Shown piece after piece: positions 1 to 6,603 of a stretch of DNA of 13,494 bases (position 1 is the first letter of the stretch; the number at the start of each line of letters is the position of its first letter). The position numbers and the translations under genes are program-made. Source of the DNA: an uncultured Caryophanales bacterium (GTDB lineage Bacteria > Bacillota_I > Bacilli_A > RF39 > UBA660). Below the pieces are notes generated by a model that worked only from the letters and a program-made list of their open reading frames with translations, ran no database searches and was not told the origin of the DNA. The stretch spans positions 1-13,494 of the forward strand of contig CAMKQS010000043.1 of the NCBI GenBank assembly GCA_946414975.1, given 5' to 3'.

Positions 1-11
1 TATTCCTCCAC

Positions 12-40
12 TAAAAAACTGTGTATCAATTTACACAGTT
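12..40 (-). terminator. Rho-independent terminator after prmC
   Basis: On the minus strand a 9-bp perfect stem (AACTGTGTA at 32-40 with its complement at 17-25, six-base loop) is followed by six T. It lies 65 bases past the prmC stop and ends the GH3-prmC transcript. Immediately past it, at the window edge (1-10), the minus strand reads TGGAGGAATA, which looks like the ribosome site of another minus-strand gene starting just outside the window. Confidence 0.8.
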
Positions 41-105
41 ATTCTAATAAGGTCTACAATTTTTATATTATTCTCACTAATGATGGCATAATAAATTATA
101 CCATT

Positions 106-816
106 TTACCTACTTACTATTATTACAAATCTATCTAAATTATTTAAATCTTTCTTTACATAAACATTAATATTATCTAAATAATTATTTGCATACTCTT
201 TTATTTTTTTTGCTTGAGTAGAACCTATTTCAAAAGCAATTATAAACTTATCATTTAAATTCTTTTTACAATTTTTAAGTATTTCTTCATAATAATATAA
301 TCCATTATTATCTGCATATAAAGCACTATGCGGTTCATTATTCTTAACTATATCCATAATTTCTTCATCATAACTTATATATGGTGGATTTGATATAATT
401 ACATCATATTTACCATCTACATTATTTAAAATATCACTTTTAAAAATATTAATATCTACATTATTAATCTTAGCATTATATTTAGCTACATCAATAGCAC
501 TATCTGATATATCTATGGCTGATACATTACAAGAACAATTTTTCTTTAATGTAATAGCTATACATCCACTACCTGTTCCTATATCTAGAATATCTACTTT
601 TTTATTAAATATATCATTTATATATTCTATTGTTAATTCAACTAATTGTTCTGTTTCAAATCTAGGAATTAATACATTTTTATTTACTTTAAATATAGAA
701 CCATAAAAATCTACTTCTCCTACTATATATTGTACTGGAATACCCTTGTCTAATAGTTTATATGCTTCTTTAATATCACCTTTATAATATTTTTTTAAAT
801 ATTCTATATCAGTCAT
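106..816 (-). CDS. prmC: Release factor glutamine N5-methyltransferase PrmC
   Basis: PrmC uses S-adenosylmethionine to methylate the glutamine of the GGQ loop of peptide release factors in the cytoplasm; RF1 itself is encoded nearby at 3333-4388. Visible marks are the linker motif PVQYIVGE (about residues 27-34), VLIPRFETE (48-56), the SAM-binding loop DIGTGSG (78-84), an acidic residue after the second strand (D102), and the substrate-binding signature NPPY (143-146). The ATG is preceded directly by an in-frame TAA and by GGGGG at a suitable distance, so the start is firm. At 236 residues it is shorter than the usual 270-290; only about 25 residues precede the linker, so the N-terminal helical domain that contacts the release factor is much reduced. 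It overlaps the upstream GH3 gene by 8 bases and is probably translationally coupled to it. Confidence 0.93.
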   Translation of the reverse strand: MTDIEYLKKYYKGDIKEAYKLLDKGIPVQYIVGEVDFYGSIFKVNKNVLIPRFETEQLVELTIEYINDIFNKKVDILDIGTGSGCIAITLKKNCSCNVSAIDISDSAIDVAKYNAKINNVDINIFKSDILNNVDGKYDVIISNPPYISYDEEIMDIVKNNEPHSALYADNNGLYYYEEILKNCKKNLNDKFIIAFEIGSTQAKKIKEYANNYLDNINVYVKKDLNNLDRFVIIVSR

Positions 817-1960
817 TTAATACCCCCATACTGTATTTTAAAGCAAGAACTTTAAATACTGCTTTATCAATTATATCTATACTAATTTCTTTATTATTAT
901 AAGCATTTAATATATCATTAAAACTTGTTTTATAATCTGAGGTAATAAGTAAATTATTACCTGATGTAACTGCTTTAACATTAGGATTATCTACATATTT
1001 TTTAATAGCATCCATATCAAGATCATCTGTCATTATAACACCAGTAAATTTTAATTCATCTCTTAAAATACTATGAACTTTACTAGATAATGAAGCCGGA
1101 ATAGTATCCATAGTCTCAACTATATTATGTGATACTAAGATTGTTGGAACTTTAGCATTTATTCCTGCAATAAATGGTTTAAAATCATTTTCTACCAAAG
1201 TATTATAATCTCTTTTATCTACTGCAACACCAGTATGAGTATCGACATTATTACCATATCCAGGAAAATGTTTTAAACAAGATACCATATTATTTTTATT
1301 ATATTCTTCTACTACATTTTTTATATATAAACTAGTATCTTCTACATTTTTTCCAAAGCTTCGATCATATATAAAATCTTGTTCATTTTCGGATATATCT
1401 GCAACTGGAGCCAAATTAATATTAATACCTATACTTTTAAGTAAATCAGATTTTTCTACTGTATCAGAAATAATACCATCCATACCATTTTTTGCATAAA
1501 TATCTTGTGGTGATTCAAATGGAGTATTTCTAAAATTTGGATATTTACTTACTCGTACAACACTTCCTCCTTCTTCATCTACTGCCATTAAAAGAGGAAT
1601 TTTAGATGCTTTTTGGTAACTATCTATTTCTTCTTTAATTGACTCCTTTGTTTCATTTTTAAAATCTACTCCAAATAGTATAAAACCACCCACATTATAA
1701 TCACTTATTATACTACTTGCATTACTTTTATCCATTCTAACAAGTAACATCTGCCCTATTTTTTCTTCTATAGTCATACTTTTTAGCTTTTCATACGCTT
1801 TTTCATAGTACTCTTTAAATATACCATTATCCTGATAACTATCAGGAATATTACTTATTATTTCTTTTTCTTTTATTTTTTTATTATTTTTATTAACTTT
1901 TTGACTAGTACATCCTAATAATATAAATATAATAAAGAATAAAACAATAATCTTTTTCAT
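809..1960 (-). CDS. Glycoside hydrolase family 3 lipoprotein, beta-N-acetylhexosaminidase (NagZ-like)
   Basis: A GH3 enzyme, probably cleaving N-acetylglucosamine from cell-wall fragments outside the membrane. The N-terminus is a lipoprotein signal (MKK, hydrophobic stretch, lipobox LLGC with lipidated Cys17), followed by a charged Lys/Asn-rich spacer. GH3 marks follow in order: AVDEEGGSVVR (about 126-136), KHFPGYG (230-236) with the downstream DTH (240-242) holding the His/Asp acid-base pair typical of NagZ, and GVIMTDDLDM (307-316) with the nucleophile aspartate near 312. The chosen ATG at 1960 sits behind AAGGGTGAT; the in-frame GTG at 1969 and ATG at 1966 lie inside that ribosome site and are unlikely starts. 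It has its own promoter and is cotranscribed with prmC. Activity on muropeptides is inferred from the family; substrate is not shown by the sequence. Confidence 0.88.
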   Translation of the reverse strand: MKKIIVLFFIIFILLGCTSQKVNKNNKKIKEKEIISNIPDSYQDNGIFKEYYEKAYEKLKSMTIEEKIGQMLLVRMDKSNASSIISDYNVGGFILFGVDFKNETKESIKEEIDSYQKASKIPLLMAVDEEGGSVVRVSKYPNFRNTPFESPQDIYAKNGMDGIISDTVEKSDLLKSIGININLAPVADISENEQDFIYDRSFGKNVEDTSLYIKNVVEEYNKNNMVSCLKHFPGYGNNVDTHTGVAVDKRDYNTLVENDFKPFIAGINAKVPTILVSHNIVETMDTIPASLSSKVHSILRDELKFTGVIMTDDLDMDAIKKYVDNPNVKAVTSGNNLLITSDYKTSFNDILNAYNNKEISIDIIDKAVFKVLALKYSMGVLND

Positions 1961-1979
1961 AATCATCACCCTTATTTTG

Positions 1980-2008
1980 ATTATACTAAATATTATAGTT
2001 TTTTTAAA
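1980..2008 (-). promoter_or_regulatory. SigA-type promoter of the GH3-prmC operon
   Basis: Minus strand: perfect TATAAT at 1985-1980 and a 17-base spacer to a weak TTTAAA at 2008-2003. Predicted start near 1973 leaves only about a dozen bases before the ATG, most of them the ribosome site. Confidence 0.6.
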
Positions 2009-2014
2009 GATATT

Positions 2015-2041
2015 TAAATAAAAAGAGCTTTATTAGCTCTT
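2015..2041 (-). terminator. Terminator of the pentapeptide-like gene
   Basis: Minus strand: AAGAGCT (2041-2035) pairs with AGCTCTT (2029-2023) around a five-base loop, followed by a T-rich tail. The stop codon TAA (2035-2033) lies in the stem end and loop. Confidence 0.75.
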
Positions 2042-3271
2042 AAATCTTGCATTTTCAAATAATGATAATATCTTCTTTTTTTCACTAATATTTACTGTTG
2101 TTTCATTATATTCATTTACTCCTACATTATAGTTAATAACGTTAACTCCATTAAAATTAGTATTTTCATTATATATTACTTTATTTATATCAATTGTAAT
2201 ATCACTTTTTACTCCTTCAAAGGAAGCATCATTTATATTACATCCATCAAAAGAACCAATTACATTAGCGTCTTTAAAATTAACTCCACTTAAATCTTTA
2301 TCAATAATATTTTGTGGATTAATTATTGCATTAATTGAATTACTAAAATCAGAATGAGTAATAACGCAATTATCAAAATTATCTGTAAATAATGCTTTAC
2401 CAAATTTAACATAACTTAAATCTTTATCTTTAATTTTTTTAGGATTTATTACAACTGATATATTTTTATCACCTAAAAATTTTGTTTTACAGTCAGCTAA
2501 ATTGGCATGATGAATAGAAATGCCATCTAATTCATTTTCGTTAGTATATCCTATATAAGCATTTCCAAAATCTACATATGTACAATTCTTATCAATAACA
2601 CGACCAGGATATATTACAATATCCCCTTTTATTCCTCTAAAGGAAGTTCCTATTATTCTTTTGTTACGTACTTCTCCTCTAATTATAGAACCATCCATAT
2701 AATCAGTACTAATAATTTCAGTATCTTGAAAATTACTATATGAAATATCTTTATTACAGAATGCTAAATCAATTTTTAAATTACTACTTCCCTTAAAATT
2801 TGTGTTATAAATATTTCCATTTGTAAAATAACCATTGGCAAACTTAACGCCATTAAAATCCATATTGGAAACATCAAGAATTCCATCACCACTTCTTAAA
2901 TGAAAAAAACAATTTAAATTCCATTTTTTATCTATCTTATCGCAAGACCAAACCTTCATTAATTTTACAAAATCCTCTGTAAGTTCTAATCCAATTTCTG
3001 ATACATTTTCATAGTTAAATTTTCTAAATAAATCTAGATAAAATTCACTATTTTTTCCATTTATTAATTCACATATATCAGTATTTAATGTCTTCCTAAG
3101 ACCATCTGTGCAATTAAAAGATATCTCTTTAAAAAGTATTTCATCCATTATATCTTTATTAAATTTTACACTATAATTATCTTTATCTTTTAAATAATCT
3201 AATAACTCTTTAAGAGCAATTTCTCTATTATGTTTAATATATTTTACTAATTTTTCTTCACTGTCGTTCAT
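2033..3271 (-). CDS. Pentapeptide-like beta-helix protein, function unknown
   Basis: A 412-residue protein without signal peptide or membrane segment, so probably cytoplasmic. The first 130 or so residues are charged and helical-looking and match nothing I recognise. From about residue 135 to 390 it is made of degenerate A(D/N)LxxxxF-type steps (DFNGVKF, NFKGSS, DLSYVKF, DFSNSIN, DLSGVNF, SFEGVKS), as in pentapeptide-repeat right-handed beta-helices. Above this sits a longer period of roughly 43-48 residues, each starting with I(N/Y)PxxIxDKDLSxVxF and followed by a FDxCxI step; the segments beginning with YPGRVIDK, NPKKIKDK and NPQNIIDK are the clearest copies. The ATG at 3271 is chosen because GTGGAGGG lies just upstream; an in-frame GTG at 3283 is part of that ribosome site. 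Own promoter and terminator, hence monocistronic. Proteins of this fold bind DNA mimetically or as scaffolds in other bacteria, but no role can be assigned here. Confidence 0.75.
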   Translation of the reverse strand: MNDSEEKLVKYIKHNREIALKELLDYLKDKDNYSVKFNKDIMDEILFKEISFNCTDGLRKTLNTDICELINGKNSEFYLDLFRKFNYENVSEIGLELTEDFVKLMKVWSCDKIDKKWNLNCFFHLRSGDGILDVSNMDFNGVKFANGYFTNGNIYNTNFKGSSNLKIDLAFCNKDISYSNFQDTEIISTDYMDGSIIRGEVRNKRIIGTSFRGIKGDIVIYPGRVIDKNCTYVDFGNAYIGYTNENELDGISIHHANLADCKTKFLGDKNISVVINPKKIKDKDLSYVKFGKALFTDNFDNCVITHSDFSNSINAIINPQNIIDKDLSGVNFKDANVIGSFDGCNINDASFEGVKSDITIDINKVIYNENTNFNGVNVINYNVGVNEYNETTVNISEKKKILSLFENARFKS

Positions 3272-3289
3272 AAAACCCTCCACATATTA

Positions 3290-3318
3290 ATTATAATCAA
3301 ATAATAATTAAATGCAAA
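3290..3318 (-). promoter_or_regulatory. SigA-type promoter of the pentapeptide-like gene
   Basis: Minus strand: TATAAT at 3295-3290, 17-base spacer, TTTGCA at 3318-3313. The -35 box directly abuts the T-tract of the prfA terminator, so one transcription unit ends where the next begins. Confidence 0.65.
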
Positions 3319-3355
3319 GAAAAACAAGAAAATTATTCACCTTTTAATTTTCTTG
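3319..3355 (-). terminator. Terminator of prfA
   Basis: Minus strand: an 11-bp perfect stem (3355-3345 with 3335-3325), nine-base loop, then TTTTTC. The 5' arm encodes the last residues of RF1 and the TAA stop forms the first three bases of the 3' arm. Confidence 0.9.
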
Positions 3356-4388
3356 TTTGATCTTCAGTAATTAGTGCTTCTATAATTTCATCCATCGCAC
3401 CTTCCATAACTCTATCTAATTGTTTAGTAGTAAATCCAATACGATGATCAGTAACTCTATTTTGTGGATAGTTATATGTTCTTATTTTTTCACTACGGTC
3501 TCCTGTACCTATTTTGCTTCTTCTTTCAACGCCCATTTTTTCTTCTTGTTCTTTCATTTTTAAATCATAAAGTCTTGTTTGCATTATCTTAATAGCTTTT
3601 TCTTTATTCTTTATCTGTGATCTTTCAGTTTGTGAATAAACTACTGTTCCTGTTGGAATATGAGTAAGTCTAACAGCTGAATCTGTTGTATTAACACCTT
3701 GTCCACCACAACCAGATGAACGAGTAATATCGATTCTAATTTCACTCATATCAAGTTTATAATCAAACTCTTCAGCTTCAGGCATTGCCAGTACTGTTGC
3801 AGTTGAAGTATGAACCCTACCTTGCGTTTCAGTAGCTGGTACTCTTTGTACACGATGAGCTCCACTTTCATATTTTAATTTAGAATAAACATTATCACCT
3901 TTAATTAAAAACTCTATTTGTGAATATCCACCAGCTTCTCCAGCCTCTTCATTGTATACTTCTACCTTCCATCCTTGTTTTTCAGCATACTTAGTATACA
4001 TTCTATATAGATCTCCTGCAAATATATTAGCTTCATCCCCACCAGCAGCTCCACGAATCTCAATTACAACATTTTTTCCATCATTAGGATCCTTTGGTAA
4101 AAGCATTATTTCAATACTCTTAAGTAACTTTTCTTTTTGCTCTTCTAATTCTTTTATTTCTTCTTTAACCATTTCACCTAATTCAGGATCATCTATAACC
4201 ATCTTATCTGATTCAATATCAGCATCAATCTTCTTTAATTTTTGATAAGCATCATATGGTTCTTTTAATTCTGCTAATTCTTTATTAAGTTCTAATGTTT
4301 TTTTGATATCACTAAGTACATCAGGATTCATCAATTCTTTATTAATATCGTTATAATTCTTATCGATAGCCTCTAACCTTTCTATCAT
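3333..4388 (-). CDS. prfA: Peptide chain release factor 1 (RF1)
   Basis: RF1 recognises UAA and UAG in the ribosomal A site and triggers peptide release. Full length at 351 residues. The N-terminal helical domain (about 1-100) is followed by GAAGGDEA (113-120), the stop-codon reading tripeptide PAT (184-186, inside HRVQRVPATETQGR), which marks RF1 rather than RF2, and the catalytic GGQ (228-230) in SSGCGGQGVN. The C-terminal part keeps RVTDHRIG (311-318). Q230 is the residue that PrmC, encoded at 106-816, would methylate. The ATG has AAGGAAG upstream and a near-consensus promoter; a strong terminator overlaps its stop, so it is expressed alone. In most Bacilli prfA is followed directly by prmC; here two genes lie between them. 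Confidence 0.98.
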   Translation of the reverse strand: MIERLEAIDKNYNDINKELMNPDVLSDIKKTLELNKELAELKEPYDAYQKLKKIDADIESDKMVIDDPELGEMVKEEIKELEEQKEKLLKSIEIMLLPKDPNDGKNVVIEIRGAAGGDEANIFAGDLYRMYTKYAEKQGWKVEVYNEEAGEAGGYSQIEFLIKGDNVYSKLKYESGAHRVQRVPATETQGRVHTSTATVLAMPEAEEFDYKLDMSEIRIDITRSSGCGGQGVNTTDSAVRLTHIPTGTVVYSQTERSQIKNKEKAIKIMQTRLYDLKMKEQEEKMGVERRSKIGTGDRSEKIRTYNYPQNRVTDHRIGFTTKQLDRVMEGAMDEIIEALITEDQTRKLKGE

Positions 4389-4412
4389 AGTATCTTCCTT
4401 TCAAACATAATG

Positions 4413-4441
4413 ATTATACTATAAATATAATCTTTTTTCAA
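4413..4441 (-). promoter_or_regulatory. SigA-type promoter of prfA
   Basis: Minus strand: TTGAAA at 4441-4436, exactly 17 bases, then perfect TATAAT at 4418-4413. About 20 bases of leader precede the prfA ATG. Confidence 0.8.
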
Positions 4442-4458
4442 ATGATTATTCATTTTAA

Positions 4459-4485
4459 TAAAAACAGTTGAGAGTTTTCTCAACT
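4459..4485 (-). terminator. Terminator between gdpD and prfA
   Basis: Minus strand: AGTTGAGA (4485-4478) pairs with TCTCAACT (4473-4466) around a four-base loop, then GTTTTTATT. It lies about 75 bases beyond the separate gdpD terminator and upstream of the prfA promoter, so it must end some transcript arising or reading through in between. Confidence 0.75.
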
Positions 4486-4560
4486 ATTTATATAACTAGT
4501 TTTGTAAAGCTGATTTATTTATAGTTATAACTGGGCGGATTCCTCCTATACTATTTTAAG
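4459..4560 (-). ncRNA. Candidate small RNA or leader between two terminators
   Basis: About 100 bases on the minus strand sit between the gdpD terminator and a second good terminator, with no ORF worth calling. They begin with a GC-rich motif in otherwise very AT-rich DNA, GGAGGAATCCGCCC (4547-4534), which can fold on itself, followed by a seven-base helix (TATAACT near 4529-4523 with AGTTATA at 4497-4491) and then the terminator hairpin. No convincing promoter is visible upstream (a TAAAAT lacks a well-spaced -35). It resembles no riboswitch or T-box I know. It could be a small RNA, a relic leader, or simply spacer. Confidence 0.25.
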
Positions 4561-4562
4561 GA

Positions 4563-4607
4563 TAAAAAAAAACAAAGAAAAAGACAATATTTATCTCTAA
4601 ATATGTC
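4563..4607 (-). terminator. Terminator of the GDPD gene
   Basis: Minus strand: GACATATTTA pairs with TAAATATTGTC (one bulged T, four-base loop, 4607-4583), followed by a long T-rich tail TTTTTCTTTG and nine more T. It starts about 30 bases after the GDPD stop codon. Confidence 0.75.
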
Positions 4608-4635
4608 TTATATATCATTATATTAAATACTATTA

Positions 4636-5391
4636 TTAATAATTTAATACTTTTATAATTATATCTTCTATGTTAGTTCTTTTACTTTTTTCAACTAAAT
4701 CTACACCTAATTTTATATTATCAGTTATTATGTTATCTACATTCATATCTATCATCTTATTTATACTTTCTTCTTTATTCACAGTCCAAGCATATAATTC
4801 TTTACCTGCATTATGTACTCTTGATACCTGAGTTTCTGTAACATTTGTAGCTTCTATAGAAAAAGCATCAGCATATTTTGCATCAGTTATTTTACCTATA
4901 GCAATACTCATAACATAAACTGTTTTTATATCTTTATCATATTTTTTTATTTTCTTTAATACATTATAAACTTGTGAAGTAACTACACATCTATCTTCAA
5001 AATTATATTCTTTTATTAGATCTACTACTTGTTTTTCAAAGTTCTTTTCTTTTCCTGTTGGTTTTAATTCAATATTTAATCTAATATTATTCTTTTTTGC
5101 AAATTCTAGTACTTCTTTTAAAAGAGGTATTTTTTCTCCTTTAAATTTCTTATTGAAAAAACTTCCTGCATCTAATTTTTTTATTTCAGAATAATTCATA
5201 TCTATAATATCTTTATTAACACCTGTAACACGACTTAAATTTGTATCGTGTGATACTACTATTTGTTTATCTTTTGTTTGTTGAACGTCTAATTCTATCC
5301 AATCAGCACCCAGTTTTTTTGCTCCTCTAAATGCTGCCATAGTATTCTCAGGATATTTAATACTTGCTCCTCTATGAGCCGTTATTTCCAT
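4636..5391 (-). CDS. Glycerophosphodiester phosphodiesterase domain (3' part of a frameshifted gene)
   Basis: A complete GDPD catalytic domain, 251 residues, that would hydrolyse glycerophosphodiesters to sn-glycerol 3-phosphate and an alcohol. It carries the metal and catalytic signature: AHRG (H6, R7), YPENT (13-17), ELD (E33 to D35), SHD (H48), and the C-terminal YAWTVN and NIITDN motifs of this TIM-barrel family. No ribosome site lies before the ATG: the upstream bases are A-rich and encode the end of the preceding membrane ORF, which overlaps by 10 bases. In many Bacillota this domain is fused behind a GDPD membrane domain, exactly the protein in the preceding frame, so this is best seen as the C-terminal part of one gene separated by a -1 frame change at the A7 run 5391-5397. 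It may still be made by slippage or by translational coupling. Catalytic residues are intact. Confidence 0.85.
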   Translation of the reverse strand: MEITAHRGASIKYPENTMAAFRGAKKLGADWIELDVQQTKDKQIVVSHDTNLSRVTGVNKDIIDMNYSEIKKLDAGSFFNKKFKGEKIPLLKEVLEFAKKNNIRLNIELKPTGKEKNFEKQVVDLIKEYNFEDRCVVTSQVYNVLKKIKKYDKDIKTVYVMSIAIGKITDAKYADAFSIEATNVTETQVSRVHNAGKELYAWTVNKEESINKMIDMNVDNIITDNIKLGVDLVEKSKRTNIEDIIIKVLNY

Positions 5392-6320
5392 TTTTTTGTA
5401 TTTTCAATATTTAAATTAGCCTTACCTGTAACAATTTGATAAGTAAGTAAAGATCCCCCAAATATAGAAATAATACTAAGTACTAATATTGCGTATTTTA
5501 TTTTTTTATTATTCTTTTTAATTATCTTTTTTTCTTCATAATTAATGTTAATTAACTTTTCATTCTTATCTATTTTATGTTTATAGTATAAAGAACTTAT
5601 TACAGAATAACCAATTCCAGTTGATATTATTGTAAATATTATTACTGAAACTAGCATAAACATCCATACTATTGTAAGAAGAATACTTTTTATAACAAAT
5701 ATTCTACCAAGTATCATGTTTAATATATATAGAATAAATATACCTATTATTAAAAATAAAATATACGATATTCCTGATATTAATTGGTATAAAAATACTA
5801 TAATAATATCTTTAAAACGATTTCCTTTTATTAAATTTTTACTACTTTTTCTTGCACTTTTAAATGATTTACCTTCAATTACCATATAGTGCAATGAATA
5901 TAACCATTTAGACAATATTGATAATAAAAATAAATAAAATAGAGAAAATATAATTGATAACGTTTTATTAGCATTTATAAAATCTAAAATAAATTCAGGT
6001 ATATTTATAGATGTTATTACATTAGATGTAACTCCAATATTTAAAAATGGAATAATAAATAGAACTAATATAGCTACTGAAATATTTTTTAATTTAAATA
6101 TATTTTTACATTTACTTAATGAAATTTTGATAGAATCCATTACTGATATTTTCTTATTCTTATATGAGCTATCAAATATAATTATGAGTGTTGATATATC
6201 AAATATAGTTACCATAGTTAAAAATATAATAATAAATAGTAAAAAAATTATTGTTATTGGATTTAAAGCAAAGTTTAATATATTTTCTATAGTTAAATAA
6301 GTAAAGCCTGTTATTCTCAT
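5382..6320 (-). CDS. GDPD-associated membrane domain (middle part of a frameshifted gene)
   Basis: About 310 residues with several long hydrophobic segments (near residues 19-50, 83-100, 125-140, 172-205, 212-240 and 275-295 from the ATG at 6320), matching the membrane domain found N-terminal to the phosphodiesterase in membrane-bound GDPD proteins; the opening SYL/TYLTIENIL-like segment followed by NP is typical. The ATG at 6320 is not a real start: there is no ribosome site before it and the frame is open upstream to about 6412, encoding FEFLYK and another hydrophobic segment that the family has ahead of this point. The family-like N-terminus and a good ribosome site lie in another frame at 6395-6454. 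At its 3' end the frame runs through ACA AAA AAA TGG and stops 10 bases into the GDPD ORF. Confidence 0.75.
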   Translation of the reverse strand: MRITGFTYLTIENILNFALNPITIIFLLFIIIFLTMVTIFDISTLIIIFDSSYKNKKISVMDSIKISLSKCKNIFKLKNISVAILVLFIIPFLNIGVTSNVITSINIPEFILDFINANKTLSIIFSLFYLFLLSILSKWLYSLHYMVIEGKSFKSARKSSKNLIKGNRFKDIIIVFLYQLISGISYILFLIIGIFILYILNMILGRIFVIKSILLTIVWMFMLVSVIIFTIISTGIGYSVISSLYYKHKIDKNEKLININYEEKKIIKKNNKKIKYAILVLSIISIFGGSLLTYQIVTGKANLNIENTKKWK

Positions 6321-6548
6321 TGTTAAATTAAATATTCCTATTACAGCTGGTATAAATATTAGTCCAATAATTAACTTATATAAAAATTCAAATACTAATA
6401 ATGTAAATTATAAGTAATCATGTTATAAATATTTTTTAAACGACTTTCTTTCATTACAAATACATCTCCTTATAGGATATAATATCAAAATATGAAGTAA
6501 AATAAAAGAAACTTTGCTTAATTTCTAATTATTATATATATGTTAAAT

Positions 6549-6577
6549 TTGACAATAGCAAAAAATGGTGCTATATT
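6549..6577 (+). promoter_or_regulatory. Consensus SigA promoter of the 381-residue orphan gene
   Basis: Perfect TTGACA (6549-6554), exactly 17 bases, then TATATT (6572-6577). The leader is about 20 bases and contains AAGGGGGAT before the ATG at 6604. It is the strongest promoter in the window. Confidence 0.85.
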
Positions 6578-6603
6578 ATCGAAGTATAAAAAAGGGGGAT
6601 TTT

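Larger units (their letters stand above)
4636..6454 (-). pseudogene. Membrane-bound glycerophosphodiester phosphodiesterase gene split over three frames
   Basis: The original gene can be traced from ATG 6454, behind AAGGAGATG at good spacing, to the stop at 4636: about 606 codons, the usual size of a membrane-domain plus GDPD fusion. Frame one gives MKESRLKNIY and eight more residues, stopping at TAG 6397-6395. The continuation (LVFEFLYKLI, then the membrane ORF) lies in the -1 frame and is open only after a TAA near 6414-6412, so a base was lost within about 15 bases. A second -1 change lies at the A7 run 5397-5391 and leads into the phosphodiesterase. The first break has no slippery sequence; the second does. 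Either two one-base deletions have inactivated the gene recently, or the assembly has errors, or the second site is a programmed slip. No clear promoter is seen upstream. Confidence 0.7.

Noticed and set aside
1258..1275. Tyr in place of His in the GH3 KHFPGHG motif
   Set aside because: KHFPGYG is a common natural form in Gram-positive NagZ-like enzymes and the catalytic Asp/His downstream is present, so it is not a damaged site.
4534..4550. T-box-like sequence GGAGGAATCCGCC upstream of prfA
   Set aside because: It deviates from the T-box core (GGTGGNACCGCG), the downstream terminator stem is not complementary to it, and prfA has its own promoter beyond it.
6565..6603. Upstream start of the orphan protein at ATG 6565
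   Set aside because: It lies inside the promoter spacer and -10 box, upstream of the expected transcript start, while AAGGGGGAT directly precedes ATG 6604.
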